64,000 nucleotides of DNA. Source: Nageia nagi (lineage: Eukaryota > Pinophyta). The stretch spans positions 29,450,001-29,514,000 of the forward strand of contig JBITNC010000002.1 in assembly GCA_050084985.1 (NCBI GenBank), given 5' to 3'. Of this stretch, positions 10,688 through 24,237 are shown one piece after another (the stretch's first letter is position 1; each line of letters starts with the position of its first letter). Both the position numbers and the translations under genes were made by a program. The notes under the pieces were generated by a model. The model was not told the DNA's origin and ran no database searches. It worked only from the letters and a program-made list of their open reading frames with translations.

Positions 10688-13600
10688 ATGGGAGAATCTT
10701 TTTTACCCAAACACATTCTTGATGGTTCCAACTATGGGATGTGGGAACCTTAGATGAGAGCTGAATTGCAGGCAAGGAAGCTTTGGCAAACAGTGAATGA
10801 GAACCCTATATATCCTATAGATGAGAAGGCACTAGAGGCTTACAACATAAAGAATGAGTTGGCAACCTCCATGATTTACCATGAAGTTTTAGATGATGTT
10901 CTCCTCATGATTTTCTCTTCAACCTTAGCAAAGGAAGCATGGGATAAGCTTAAACAAATCTACCTTGGTTCAAAGTTTTTAAGAAGGTTTACCATTCTCC
11001 AAAAGTTACTTCAATCTCATCAAGGGGAAGATGAAAATGTGGCTATCTACTTGAACAAAATCATTGACCTAAGGACCCAACTTGTTGCTTATGGATGCAA
11101 TTGAATCAATGATGAGTTCATGGGCTTCATTATTCTTCAAAGCCTTTCTTCAAAGTTTGAAAATTTTATTATGGTTATGGAAATAAGGCTTGATGATGAA
11201 AAAGAAATCTTCTCCCTTGAGAACCTTTCAAGGCACCTATTGAAGCATGAGAAAACCTTTAATAATAAGGTGTTAATTTCTTCTCCCAAGGATAATAATA
11301 TTGCTCTTAGAGCAACCAAAACTCCTTTCAATAAGAAGTTCAACCATTAAATGAAATCTTATCTTTCTTCCTCCAAAAGGTTTGATAAAAGAGGTAGTGG
11401 CTACAACAACAACAGAAATAATAACCATAGCAACAAGAATAGTACAACAATAATCATTTCAAGGAAAAAGATGGAAAAGGTAAAGCAAACACTCTTTATC
11501 CTAAGGAAAAGTTTGATGGCAATTGTAACTATTGTGGCATTCAAGGTTACAAAGAAATTGATTGCTACAAAAAGAAAAGAGAGGAAAAGAATAAAAGTAA
11601 TGGAAATGTAAAGAATTACAAAGGAAGGAAAAATATTCATGCTGGTTTTGCTGTGATGCTCTACTCTATGTCTCGCTCTTTTTTATCTGAATAGATTGTT
11701 GACTTTGGTTGCACTAATCACCTATGCTTTGAAAAAGAAAAGTTTGAGAACTTTCTCAAGTATAAAAAGAATGCTGTTATGATAGGAGATAACTCTACTC
11801 TTGAAGTCCAAGGAATTGAGAGTGTGCTAATTCACAAAAAAGTTCTTGAAAATGTTCTTTATGTTCCTAAGTTAAGGATGAACCTTCTCTATGTGATCCA
11901 AGTTGTTAGAAAAGGGTACTTTTTTGAGTTCGACTCTCAATCCTAGTGCATTAAGAAAGGACTTGCAATTGTAGTTCAAGGATCTATGAAAGATAACCTC
12001 TACATTGTGAATCAAGTTCCATAAAAGATGTGTCTTGCTTCTAGTATGTGTTCTAAAGGAAATCTTTGGCACCATCATTTGGGGCACCTTAACCATAAGA
12101 GTATTCAAGTCATGAAAAACTAAGAACTTATAAAAGGTTTGACTTCAATTTCTCCTTCAGTTAGTCTATACAAAAAGTGCATTCTTGGTAAGATGCATAG
12201 ATAAAAGTTTGAAAAAGATAAGGTAACAAAAGCATCTCAACTTCTTCAACTTATGCATTCAAATTTGATGGGTCCATTTTAGACTAAGTTGCTTGGAGGA
12301 GCCTATTACATCTTGACCTTCATTGATGACTTTAGTAGGATGACCTTTGGGTATATACTTGAGCACAAGGATCAAACTTTTGAGAGTTTTAAGGTTTTTA
12401 AGGCCTTTGTTGAGAATCAAACTAACCTCAAAATCAAGATGTTGAGATCAGATAATGACAGAATATAACAGTAATGAGTTCAATGACTATTATGCTAAGT
12501 ATGGAATTAAGAGGCAATTTACAATTCCATACACTTCTCAGTAGAATGGTATTATTAAAAGGAAAAATAGAACAATTATGGAGATGGCTAGATGAATGTT
12601 GGGTAATCTTCCTAAGTTCTTATGTGGTGAAGCTATGAGCACTATTATTTACACCTTGAATAGGTGTTCCACATAAGTTTTTCAGAGTAAAACTCCTTTT
12701 GAGGTATGGTTAGGAAGAAAACCTAACATTTATCACATTAGGGTGTTTGGTTGTGAAGCTTTCTCCTACATTGTTTCTAAGAAAAGGAAGAAGTTGGATA
12801 AAAAAGCTAAAAAATACATCTTTATGGGTTATGATAGTCAGCATAGAGGCTACAGGTTCTACTCTCCAACCTATAAAGTAGTGTTCATTTCAAAGGATGT
12901 AAAGTTCAATGAACTTCCTCAAGAATTTACTTCTAATGAGGATGTTGATGATCTAGAGGACTCTTTAATTGCTCTTAGCTCGTTGGATATTGATGTAGAT
13001 AAGTCACCTCAGGAACAAATTTCTCCAACACAAAAGGTAATAAGGAGCATGACCTTGAACAAATCTTTAATTGCCAAAATTGACAACAAGCATGAGCCCT
13101 CAACCTTCAAAGAAGCTTATAAGCACGAGTGCTAATAGAAGCTATGAAATTCGAGTATGAGGCACTTATGAAAACAAAACTTGGGACTTGGTTCCTTATC
13201 CTAATGAAAAGAATATGATTGGCAATAAGTGGATCTACAAGGTCAAGTTCAATTCAGTAGGAGATATTGAGAAATACAATGCAAGGTTAGTAGTTAAAGG
13301 CTTTGCTCAAAAATATGATGTAGATTATGAGGAAACCTTTGCTCTCATGGAAAAGATGCCTACTTTAAGAGTTATCCTTGCTCTTTCTGCAACTTAAGAA
13401 TAGAAAGTTTTTCAACTTAATGATAATAGTCATTTCTCAATGGTGACTTAGATGTGAAAATTTTCATGAATCAACCAGAAGGGTTTATTATGAAAGGTAA
13501 AGAGTCCTTTGTGTGCAAATTAAAGAAGTCCTTGTATGGACTCAAGCAAGCACCTAGAGCTTGGTATAGAAAGATTTTAAGGTACTTTGCAGACATTGGT

Positions 13601-13760
13601 TTTTCCAAGTGTTTTTTTGACTCTGATGTATATGTGCTTAATCAAGAAAAAGACATGGTCTTGATACTCCTTTATGTGGATGATCTTTTGATTACTGAAA
13701 ATAATGATAGAATCATTCAAGAGTGCATATCCAAACTTAAGGCAATGTTTGAAATGATTG
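10688..13760 (+). pseudogene. Copia gag-pol, first part (gag, protease, integrase, start of RT), element C
   Basis: Broken by many stops and shifts. Start ATG at 10688 (MGESFLPKHIL). A Copia-type gag (UBN2 family) runs to about 11340 with an in-frame TGA after TTGGATGCAAT-like sequence at 11102. The protease motif near 11697 reads IVDFGCTNH rather than D-S-G. The GAG-pre-integrase segment (LWHHHLGHLNH) is near 12065. The integrase core (12240-12600) lost its frame near the second catalytic Asp. The RT starts at about 13140 and keeps KKSLYGLKQAPRAWY and LLYVDDLLIT (13665-13695). Element E interrupts it at 13760. Confidence 0.9.
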
Positions 13761-14607
13761 TGTTGCAATGAAAATTGAGCTGGAATGTAGAATAAAATAA
13801 AATAACATTATTCTTCAATCTTCATTGAACCTCAAATTATATAACATAGGTAGACATGTTGTAATTGCTAAATGATATTCAATCTCAGTTCAAACTACAA
13901 TTTGCCCTTAGAAGGGACTTTTACAAATGCTATGTGCCAAAATAAAGAGTATTAAATCTTCATTGTTTTCGAGTTGCTTGCTTCTTCCCTTGATATGAGC
14001 AACCTGTAAATCCTACACACATGCAAAAGATAATAACATCAAAGCATCTATGTATGACAAGTATTAAAATGAAACTAGCATAAAACAATAAAATGTATAA
14101 GCTCACAAGATTTTGGCAGCATTACCCTACTTCAAAATTGGGTTCAATTCCTCTCTTTTGCTTTGTATTAGCTAGTATTTATAGATTTTGGATGAGATGT
14201 TTCAAGGCTGGTAAGAGGAAGTGAACAGCCACCGTAGGTCGTAACTGACCCCTTCTATCCACCTCATCTTTGAGAAATGAAGCGTTCCAACTTCCTTTTG
14301 CTGTTTTGGCTTCTATTCGGTTGTTACAGAGTCACCGGCATTTGAATGTCGAACGCTGGTGACTGGATCAAAACACCGGCGTTTCAAGGCGAACACCGAC
14401 GACTGGTTAGCAGTTTTTATAACAATATTGAAACGATCGCCAAATAGTCAATTTTTATCGAAAAGGGGTCATGTGACCACTCGTTTTGCATGTACTCAAT
14501 GAGAGCTATCCAATAATGGAGTTTCCAGGCTTATTTGAGGCTTGTATAAAGAGTTATGATTAGTTTAATGTTTACTAGTTAAAGAGGGACATTTTTAGGT
14601 GTCTACA
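13761..14607 (-). repeat. 3' LTR of element E
   Basis: 847 bp. On the minus strand it starts TGTAGACACC and ends TGCAACA. A polypurine tract lies just inside it. Compared with 25101-25947 it shows about 20 changes, clustered in the CpG-rich stretch near 14330-14405, where CG pairs have become TG or CA, as expected from cytosine methylation decay. Confidence 0.93.
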
Positions 14608-14621
14608 TTTTGCCCCTTTTT
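14608..14621 (-). other. Polypurine tract of element E
   Basis: Minus strand AAAAAGGGGCAAAA directly abutting the 3' LTR. It fixes the orientation of the element. Confidence 0.8.
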
Positions 14622-15189
14622 GAAATTATCAACTGAAAATATGTGGTTGATGATTTCAAAAATATAAAATGAGAAGCATTGTTGCTTGATTATGATATAA
14701 GTTTTGACTCAATTTCTTAAATGAATCAAAATTTTGATTTATCAAATTATGATAAAATGTGTTTTTATTTTACATTTGATGTAGTTTTGAAAACAAATTT
14801 GAATATACTTCAGAAGTGACTGTTTTTGGTATGACAATGTGTTGAGCTTGTGTGACAGTTGCATGACATTTCTATAATTTCGTTCTGCATGTCTAAGTGC
14901 ACATGTACCGTATAAGTCCCCCTTTAGTATATGGGTTTGGATGGTGTTGTCCTTTGTCCCGACAACGGGGTTTCAAGATGATCTCCTGTAACAATGATAC
15001 ATCACATTTCATCTTCTTTGATATTTGTAAATGTTAATGATATTTTTAAGAAATATCATCAAAATCTTTTTCGTATAAAGCTTAAGATCTTTTGGTAGGA
15101 TATAATTATAGCTTCTCTAAATCAAAACTTGTTATTTATACATATTTCATCATCCGATGTTGTCATGAGGATAGCCCTCGCCATGACTG

Positions 15190-16800
15190 AATATGATTTT
15201 TTAACTTTTGCAATTGATACATTTTGAAAATGATATTGTAATACATCAAAACTACACTTGTGTCAATCTCCATACTATGTGCTATTTATGGCAGTTGCAT
15301 GAAAAGACTCTAGTTTGTCTCCGCATGTTGAAGCGAGTATGTGATAGAAAGCTTGTTTTGTATATACAAGTCATCTTTCATTTTTCTCTACTTTTGACCC
15401 AGTAGAATGGGTTTTGTGATGATCTTTTGCATAAGTCTTTTAGAATCATATTGAGCATAAATATCTTATTTTAGGTTATAGGCAATCCTAATTACCTTAA
15501 CCGTGAGTAGACATATAACTTTTGATTTTGTAATTAACAATGTTTTGAGTACATTTTAAGAGAGAAGTAGCCATGGTCTTACTATGTGATCATGAGCTTA
15601 CTATGTGATTGTAGTGCTTTTCTTAGCATTATGACCCCTTTTGAACTGACTAATGATGTCAGTGACGATGATGATAGACTGTTCAAAAAACTAATATATA
15701 TTAGCTAGTGAACAAGTAAGATGAATGTACGAGTGATTCTAACCTTATTGTTTCAATCATTTATAGGTGAACATAAGGTTTGATTTTAGGTCATGGGAAG
15801 TTGTATTTATCCCAATTATCCAAGTATGATTTCTTGAGCTTTGCAATTGAAGTATTTTGAACACACATTGGTTGTGCACCAAATAGGTACTAAAGGCTTG
15901 TTTCCATATATCATTACATGGGTCTCTTGTGTTTATCCCAAGGAATGTATGGAGCCGAGTCAAATATATGACATGAAGTGCCCTTTGTGTGCACTAATTT
16001 AAATTTTGATTATTATGTTATTACTTTAGAAAGGTAGGTTTTGCAAAAATCATTAGAATCATGTTTTTTTTTTATGACTAGGGTTTCTTGAATACGTATA
16101 ACAATAAGTGATGACTAAACATGCATAACATGACATATGATTTGAACTAGGAAGTTCGTGATTCATTGTAAGATCATAAACAATAAATGGTGCTTGTCCT
16201 ATCAAGGATTCATGATGAAGTTGTTTATGATCGAGTTTGCATGTTTATTTGGTTATCTTTTTTTTTTTTTTTTGGCATGATGTGGTGAGCAAACATAGTC
16301 ATATATCTTAAGAAGATACAAACAAACTAACATGTTATCATTGTAGACTTATACAAATACCACTAGGTTAATAAGTAAGTGATAATATACCTGATGTTGG
16401 TAAGTGGTTAAGTCAAGACTCGTACACTTGAGTTTATCAACTTATGTATGAATATTTTAAATCTTGATTTTGTTGGTTGATGTTAGAGGCAAATGATTTG
16501 CTTTGGGTCATGGACAATCATAGTTGCCCCAGATTATGATCAAACATAAACTTTTTGAATTTTTGCAATCAAAGTATTTTGAAAATAAGTTCTACATTTT
16601 ACTAAGTACTCATGCTTGTCTACAACACGCTATTTTATGGAACACTGTATTCCATAGGCTCTATGCCATTAGCATGTATGTGACGTGGAGTCCTTTCAAA
16701 GTAGATAACATTTTAATGTTTGATAATTCTGCTATTTGCCCCAGCAGAATGGGTTTCATGATCATTTCTTGCGAAAATCATTAGAAATATGTTTTTCCAT
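15190..16800 (-). repeat. Three decayed repeats of about 630-720 bp in element E
   Basis: Landmarks recur in order. A TTTTGCAATTGAxxxATTTTGA-type segment is at about 15210, 15840 and 16555, each preceded by a GGTCATGG-like stretch. An AGxAGAATGGGTTTxxTGATxATC-type segment is at about 15400 and 16745, with a weaker copy near 14930. Divergence is high, so the duplication predates this insertion. Confidence 0.5.
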
Positions 16801-17279
16801 GATTGAGGTTTTTTGTTGAACATGACTCAAAAACAAGACAAATGCATTCTACCTCATTTATTGAGATGATGACACAAACTCAAGTTTACTACAAGGATCA
16901 ACATATTGATACATGATATATATTATGTATTTTATTATTCATTCTTAAGACATTTAAAAGCATGATTATTAGACTTTAATCATGAACGTACTTTGATGTG
17001 CCACACATTGATGGTGTATCTCAAGATTGAATAAGTTTTTTGATTATTTTTGTTGTTAGTTTTATTATTATTTCAATCATCGATGTTGATTTGGATATTA
17101 TTAAATATCTTCAAATTTAAGGATAATGATTTGAAAAATTGCAGTATTAGATTGTGTCATTTATCAAGCTTGGCTACTAATACTTTTTATTTCATGATAA
17201 CATGTGCAAAGGATATGGAACAAGATGTAACACACATTCAATTTGTGGGTAGATGATAATGAATGGAAAGGGAAGAAGA

Positions 17280-17640
17280 ACATCGACTTCCAATTCAAAG
17301 GGAAGAGCAATTTCTTACTCTCGATCCCAAGGAATGATGGAAGCTTTTTAACGATGTTCTAAGGGGTTGAAATGGATGGGATATGATAGGAAAAGAACAT
17401 TGACTTCCAATTCAATGGGGAGAACAGTTTCTTATTCTCGATCCCAAAGAATAATAGAAGTTATAAAATTTAACAATGTTCTAGGGTTGACTTTTATCAA
17501 TCTACTAAGGGAAATTTCTTGCTTAAACTTGTAGATAAGAATAGAAGCAAAAAGGTTTTAACAACAACAATGTTGACTCCCATATTAATGGGGAGAGCAA
17601 TTACTCGCTCTCTTTCTCAAATAATATGGAAGCACCTCCA
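17280..17640 (-). repeat. Three decayed repeats of about 120-180 bp in element E
   Basis: The segment TTGACTTCCAATTCAA followed by a GGGGAGAxCAxTTxCTxxCTC-like stretch and AATAATxGAAG appears at about 17285, 17400 and 17573. No coding meaning. Confidence 0.6.
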
Positions 17641-18839
17641 ATTTAATAATCGATAAAGATGGATTAGGAAATATATGGATGTTGGATAATAAAATATGAA
17701 AGTTGGTATAGTATAATGTGTATGGGGTGATGGTGGATGTTAATATGAACATCGTATAACAAATGAATAGACATAGGATGTATTGAGTATTTAAAGAGAT
17801 AAACTAATCAAATCATCAAGGCATTGATAAATATAAGTGTAATATTAATTACTATGTAATAATAAATAGTATGGGATGGAGGCATGGGATGATGAAGAAA
17901 TGTAATGATCATAATATTCAAGTTGACCATATTAACCAATCACCATTAGATTTTTTTCTTCTTTAGATGATATAAAACAAAGTCATGATGTTCTCAAAAT
18001 TATCATAGACTCATGTGTGTGCAATGATGTTCATTTCCATCTCTAGACAATCTCAAACTAAATGTCACAAGAGCATAAAATATATAAGCTAGTTCATCCA
18101 TATGAAACGTACAGAGGTCCATAGGAAAGAAGGTTGCTAACCAATATGGACATGTCGCCACTCGTAAGGTATTCCCCATTGCCAGACAGGCGTCCATAGC
18201 CCCGATGAGGATTAACCCCTCGATCTCGATATAACCCAAGAATCTTTGTAGCACTTTTTCTCTTTCCCTTTTTTTTTGTCATCTCTTTTCTCTTTCTTCT
18301 CTCTCTCTTTTTTTTTTTTAACTATCAAATGATTCTTGGGTTCGAGATGAAGCGAATAATAGAATGAACATGTAATACTTTCGCTAGAAATCATGCTCTT
18401 GTAACACCTCATTCTTGACTGTTTTAAGATTATTTAAATGTGAAGATGTGTATGAGTCCGTAATAACCTTAAGTGTATCATAGTCATGTTTGTTTATCAT
18501 CCAAAGTTTCAAGATTTCATGATGAAGGTTGGTAAAGTCAATAAGAATATTAATTTCATAAACTATTTCTTTAACAATAAGTATTAAACATATTTGCATA
18601 ATGATATGGAAGTGATCATGGATAATGTATAGTATATATGCCTTGATGAATTGTTAGAATATAATCTAATACTCAAATACTCCAACATAATGGAAGATGC
18701 ATATAAGGTGACAAAGGGGAAGACATGGAAATGCAATAAACATATTATAACCTATTTCAAAATCAGATATAATCATTTTAGTTTTTTAATCGTATTTTGA
18801 TGTTTGTGTGATTTCTAAATCATGTTTTGATGATTTCTC

Positions 18840-18874
<35 letters not shown>

Positions 18875-19121
18875 GGAGGGCAATTGCCCCAATGTGATCT
18901 ATGTAAAACATGAGGAGATCAAAAGTAAGACGGGGGATGACTGCCCCAATGTGAACGATGTGAAGGAGATTGAATATCCTTATGCAAATAACATAATTTA
19001 TCATTGTTTAATTGTGTGGAATGTATATATGTATTTTGTAGATGATGTAAATTGTTATCCATCAATAAAGGTATATCTACTTCAAACCGTCTATCATCCA
19101 TCAAATCATGAAGGGCATGAT

Positions 19122-19610
19122 TTAATTGGTGGCAACGTTTAGTATTATGCCCCAATTGATGATGATAAACATGATGTCCATCTTATCATATTTTATTGAC
19201 TTAAGCTTTAGGTTTTCTTTCATTATATGATCTACCACTCTCTTAGGTTGTTCCAAAGATTGCATTCCATCATTGTAATCATCTTTGGATTTTAATTTCC
19301 ATCTCATATCTTTATGATTATCCCCTTGCCTAGCAAAGGTGGATGATGATTTCCCCTTTGACTTTTGCATAGGAGGTTTCGTTTTCAATGATTTTGTAAT
19401 ATTATAATGTGAGTATGGATTTTCATCTCTTCGTACACAATGGAGTACTCCCTCATGAATGTATTTTAGACAACCATGAAATGTAGATGGGACACATTCC
19501 ATTTCTTGAATCCATGGTCTACCTAAAAGAATATTATATTGTTCAATGTTTCCTTCGATGATATATAATGATGTTTGTATCGTCTTACATCCAATGGTGA
19601 TGGGTAACAC
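19122..19610 (-). pseudogene. Gypsy retropepsin, C-terminal part (element E)
   Basis: Frame of 162 codons in a different frame from the gag ORF. It contains YNILLGRPWIQEMECVPSTF near residues 25-45, the classic C-terminal signature of Tat/Athila-type aspartic proteases (LGRPW...AVPST). The rest is Lys/Ser-rich linker. The N-terminal half of the protease, with the catalytic Asp, lies at the end of the frame at 19640-20806, so one frameshift around 19611-19640 splits the domain. A stop at 19122 ends it before any RT. Confidence 0.75.
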
Positions 19611-19639
19611 TCGATCCTATTGTTGAACATAAGGCATTA

Positions 19640-20806
19640 TTAAATGCTTTTATTTGTAATGATGGTAAAAGAAATATGAGAGAAAGGAAGATTCAATTTG
19701 TGATATGCTGATGTAGATATGATATTGACATCTGACCCTTCATCTATTAATATCCTCTTAACAATTTTACCATTTACTTTACTAATGACATGGAGAGGTG
19801 GATCTAACCCTTGAGGTCCCTTGTTTGATTGTCTCTCATGGTCATAAAAAGAAATTATAGGTTGATGTATCAATGGAGGAACTTGCATTTTGGATTTTTG
19901 ATTATATGATATATCAATTTGTTTTTCTTGTATGTTTTGAGTTCCAATATCAACTCCCACTATTCTTATAATAGGTTGATTACTTGGATTCCAGGTGTGT
20001 ATCACTTGACTGTAATTAGGTATAATAGATACCGTATTTACTTGGCATGAAGGAAGTGAGTCTTGATAATTTTCTAAATTTTGACTTGAAATAGAAGTAT
20101 GGTCTTCAAATTCCAAGCTATTATCTTTGATTGAATTTTGCGTTCTATTTCTCAATGCTAGACAATTTTTTGTACTATGACCTTTTTGATGGTGATAATT
20201 ACAATACTCATTTGTGTTATATTTTTCTTTTCTCATAATTTTTATTTCACCGTATTCAATCTTGACTTTCTCAATTATAACTGCCTGAGCAATAACTTCT
20301 TCAAGAGTATTATATCGTTGGATTTGTAATATACTAGCTATAGGCCTTAAACAGTTTTGACTGAATAATCTAACTAACTCCTCCTGAGGTAAGGTATAGG
20401 GCATGCGATAGAGTATATCCCTCCATCGTGAAACAAAGTCAATAATTGATTCATTTTGAGATTGTTTTAGTTCTACAAGATCCGTAATAGAAGATTCCTC
20501 TTTGATATAAATCCTAAAATGTTGTAAGAACAAGTCTGCCAATTGAGGAAATGAATAAATACTATGTCGTGGCAAATTATTATACCATTCCAAGGCTTGG
20601 GCTGCAAGCGTCATGGGGAACAAACGTAGCATCAAGTCCTCATCATTATAAATTAGGTAATTTGAAAACTTAAACCACCTTAAATGTTCCTTAGGATCCT
20701 TATTTCCCGTAAAAGGAATTATCTTAGGTATTTCAAAGTTGTAAGGTAATTTCTTTTTAGGGACACTTGGATGGATGGGTTCGTTGCAAATATTATCATA
20801 TGTCAA
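19640..20806 (-). pseudogene. Gypsy gag with zinc knuckle and start of protease (element E)
   Basis: 388 codons. Residues about 45-140 match the Retrotrans_gag capsid fold (AAQALEWYNNLP, then FxQLADLFLQHF). A zinc knuckle of Tat type, CNYHHQKGHSTKNC, lies near residues 202-215. The protease begins near residue 350 with ILIDEGSDVNII, in which D-E-G-S stands where Tat proteases have D-G/N-G-S. In frame with the ORF at 20930-21706, separated by a TAA and a TAG, so both probably formed one gag protein. It would form the particle coat and bind element RNA. Confidence 0.82.
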
Positions 20807-20929
20807 CTTCTAGAACCTTGATATGTTCATTTCTTTATTCATGAAATCCTTCATGAAATCTTCTAATTCTTTATCTGTCCAACTACCCTGAGGATGTTTT
20901 CGGTATTTTCTATGATTGGTGTTTCTTTC

Positions 20930-21706
20930 TTACTTTAGGTCTGAATTATAAGATTCATCATCAGAAGAAGATCTTGATAACACTGAAGATGGTAATGATA
21001 AAAGATTAGAAGGTAAATGATGCTCTTGCATTGAATTTCTAAGAGTTGTAGATGGTTGTACTTTATTTTGTTGAGACTTCTCATGAAGTAACCAACTATC
21101 TCGAACTTCTTGTTTTACCTTATCAAAAATTTGTCGTTGTTTGTCAAGCTCTTGCTTTTCTTTTTCTTTGAGTTCTATATTCTTTTCCTTAAGTTTGGCC
21201 TCCTCTTCTAACTTACTTTGAACATCTTCATATCTTTTACTAAAATTTATAGTTTCTTCACAATCTCTCTCTATGTGTTTTCTCTTTGCCTCCAACTCTG
21301 CAAAAGAGGGTATCTCTCCTACCCTGAATTGTTTAGCTAAAGCTTTTCTACATTTTTCTTGCGATGAGGGGTTTTCATGGGAATAAGGATCATAGAAGAA
21401 TTTGTTTGAGATCTTACTTTGAGGAGTTGTTTGTGAGGTTCTTATGGAATACAAGGTCATTCTATCAAAATCTTCCATACAAGACCTAGCCCTATGAAGT
21501 GTTTTTTGATAGGTGGGGTCAGTTATCCTAGCTTGTGAAGAGGGGTTTTGAGGTTGATAATTTAAGCTCTCAAGAGGCAATTCTCTTTGTTGATCAAGGT
21601 TAGAGTTTTGATATCTCCATACTTGGTAATTAAGAGGTGATGATAATTGCACCCAAGCTTGACTCTTTTGGTTTACATAAGTTTTTACATCATGCTTTTG
21701 CCTCAT
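20930..21706 (-). pseudogene. N-terminal coiled-coil part of gag (element E)
   Basis: 258 codons, same frame as the downstream gag ORF and separated from it by about 120 bp with two stop codons. Residues about 125-215 are rich in Glu and Lys with a KLEEEAKLKEKNIELKEK-type heptad pattern, suggesting a coiled coil for oligomerisation. The N-terminus is Gln/Ser-rich. No enzymatic motif. The two stops make the full gag non-functional unless they are read through. Confidence 0.65.
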
Positions 21707-21717
21707 CTCTTCTTGTC

Positions 21718-22872
21718 TTATTTGTCGACAAACTCATTGAAGGTTTTGTCATGTTGATCTTGAGAAGAACATGCTTGTTGTTGTTTATGGGATGCCCTTT
21801 GCAAAATATTCTTAGCTTTTTCATCATAGAAAATATTCCTAAGTAATTTATTTGTTGTAGGGCTATCTTCTTTATCACATTCCCAATTTTTCATCAAGCT
21901 AGTTTGATATTTTGAAGGTATTTTTAGTGGGTTCGAACAACATTCACCCTCATAAAACTTTGTACCATCATCATGATGTGTTATTTCCCCACATGGATGT
22001 TCATTACTAAGCTCATGTTTATTAGCTTTGGAGATTTTATTTTTATATTTTTCATTTCTTTGTGATTGAAATTCTTGAGATTCAATAATACGATCTATGG
22101 ATTTTTTAATTCTTATGTGAGGCTCTCCATTTTCTACTTGTGATGAGAATGAACAAGTTTCATCCTTGAACTCAAGAATATCATGAGATTCATGGGAATC
22201 AGTAGAAGGTCTTGTAGCCTTAAGAAGGGGAGGAGAATGAAATTGCAATTCTGAGGAATGCTCTGAAAGGTCCTCAAGATTCATGTCAAACTCCTCTTCT
22301 TTAATATCATATTCCTCCCAAGGTGGGGGTGAAGACATCCAAGTATCTAACTCTAGGAGGTCATATGATTTAGCATAGGATGTTGCATCAAGGCCTTTGG
22401 CATTAATACTTGATTCATCCCTTAGTAAATTGGATTCATTAGGTTCGATAGTCTCGAAAGGAGATGCACCACAAGATTTTAATTTGATGAGATGTGTCGA
22501 TGAGTTTTCAATCTTTATAATGGGCTCATTATTTTTAGTGTCAAACTCATCCCATGATGAGGGCGAAGGAATGGAAGAACTATACTCTAGCTCTTCATGG
22601 GATCTAACAAGGCTTTCTGAGGATTGAAGAAGAGGTATGGTACATTGTTCTATCTTTGCTAAATACGCTAAAAGCTTTTCAATGTCAATACAAAAATCAT
22701 TCTTCACGATCTCAGAAGTAGAATAAGTATCTAAGGTTGACTTGGCAATATGTGAACATAGTCTTTGTATTTTTGGTTTTACTTTGATAGGAAAAGGCAC
22801 ATAATTTAAAAGTGCAGCCAAAACAAACCTCATAATGATAAAATTCAAAGGCCTTTTAATTGTTCTCAACAA
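21718..22872 (-). CDS. Leader ORF upstream of gag in element E, unknown function
   Basis: 384 codons, open throughout, start ATG at 22872, stop 12 bp before the next ORF and in another frame. The first 90 residues are hydrophobic to basic and include VKNDFCIDIEKLLAYLAK. The rest is Ser- and Glu-rich and acidic, with repeated SSPSSWDEFD- or SSPPPWEEYD-like segments (about residues 105 and 180), which hints at an internal duplication. I do not recognise a family. The length without stops suggests recent coding function, either as part of a long gag precursor or as an extra protein. Confidence 0.6.
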   Translation of the reverse strand: MLRTIKRPLNFIIMRFVLAALLNYVPFPIKVKPKIQRLCSHIAKSTLDTYSTSEIVKNDFCIDIEKLLAYLAKIEQCTIPLLQSSESLVRSHEELEYSSSIPSPSSWDEFDTKNNEPIIKIENSSTHLIKLKSCGASPFETIEPNESNLLRDESSINAKGLDATSYAKSYDLLELDTWMSSPPPWEEYDIKEEEFDMNLEDLSEHSSELQFHSPPLLKATRPSTDSHESHDILEFKDETCSFSSQVENGEPHIRIKKSIDRIIESQEFQSQRNEKYKNKISKANKHELSNEHPCGEITHHDDGTKFYEGECCSNPLKIPSKYQTSLMKNWECDKEDSPTTNKLLRNIFYDEKAKNILQRASHKQQQACSSQDQHDKTFNEFVDK

Positions 22873-24237
22873 TTCAAAATTTGTATGGATCTAGAGTGAC
22901 TGACACATGCCTATGTTTCTATTTGTTACAAAGGGGGTTCAAAGTAAAAAACTTAAATAAAATCAACTTTTAATCATCTTTCAAACCTATTCCTTTGTAT
23001 GACCTATTATATCATTCCAACATGTCAATTCAATTTTTGAACACATAAACAGACATCGTAAAAGAAGTTTTATTTTTATCTTTTATATTATGTTTTCGAG
23101 AAAACAATTTAATGCACAAACATCCTATATGCAAACTTACTTTTAACGATGTGATTATCTTTTTTACCTTTTTCACATATTTTTAATGTTTGAGTTAAAT
23201 GAACGATATGAGTTGTTCACTTTTAGTCTTTTAATTTTCCTAGTTCGTTTTGACTAGTCAAGTGTTAAACAAGGTAGGTTGGGTAAGCCTAAGTAATATT
23301 TACAAGTTTCTATGGCTTTTGGCTTGGTTCTAGAAGAGTCTCCTTTTTTGACTCCTACCTAAAGGAGAGTCACCTTGGTCATTACCTCCAAGCGTAACTG
23401 GCTCTATGGCTTCAAGTGTGTTATGTCGGTGGGTACAAAGAAGTAAGAATTAACGGTTGGTAGTGACATCCAACTCGTTAATGTTCAATTATTCCTTTAA
23501 GGCCTTATGAAATGCATTTAAACAAGTAAAATACATTTATGCATACTACCCTCCCAAACATTCATGTCCATTTATTTATCTTATCTTAATGTGATACAAT
23601 CAAAGTTTATATTAAGTGGATTTGACCTTAATAAAACCCCGTTGTTCCTTTTAATTATAATGCGATTCATTATCCAACCTCTTAATGATGTTCATTAACT
23701 CCTTCCAGCTGTGGAAGTTTTATATGTGATAAATTTCCTCTTCTTACTAGTCACATATCTCTTCGACCTCCAATGGAGTGGTAAGAGCAAACTTAGTAAA
23801 AAGCCATTAAGTGTAGATAAATTAATTAAATGAGGTTCAATTACTCCTCCAAGGGTCACCTCCCTTCGACCTCCGATGGAGTGGTAAGGGCAGACCACTT
23901 TAAGAGTGTTAATGTGAAGTATGTTCCCAAATAAAGTGTGAATAAATTTTACCTCTTTCACTTAACTTATTTCTGATCACTTGAGATCGCTCGAAGCGCA
24001 AAAGTGAGAGCATACTTTGTTAAGTGAAAGTACTTAATGTGTTCGAACCCATCCAATTAATTAACCTTTTAATGTGATTTGTACTACCCAAAAACTTGAT
24101 TTATTTCCTTAAGTTCATTCCAAATTAAGTGTGATTCATTTACCCTTCCAATTGTGGAAGTATTATGTGTAGTAAATTACCTCCTCTCATTAGTAAGAGG
24201 TCATTATGTGTATATAAATTACCCCATTAATGATAGT

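Larger units (their letters stand above)
14622..19121 (-). other. Non-coding 3' half of element E
   Basis: No RT, RNase H or integrase motif can be read on either strand. Two sets of decayed tandem repeats are listed separately (about 15190-16800 and 17280-17640). An (AT)n run lies at 18843-18872. The remainder is A+T-rich with scattered short frames. In an autonomous Gypsy element this is where pol would lie, so it has been replaced or was never present. Confidence 0.65.

Noticed and set aside
18843-18872. AT microsatellite as a promoter or origin
   Set aside because: Simple dinucleotide run; no other signal nearby.
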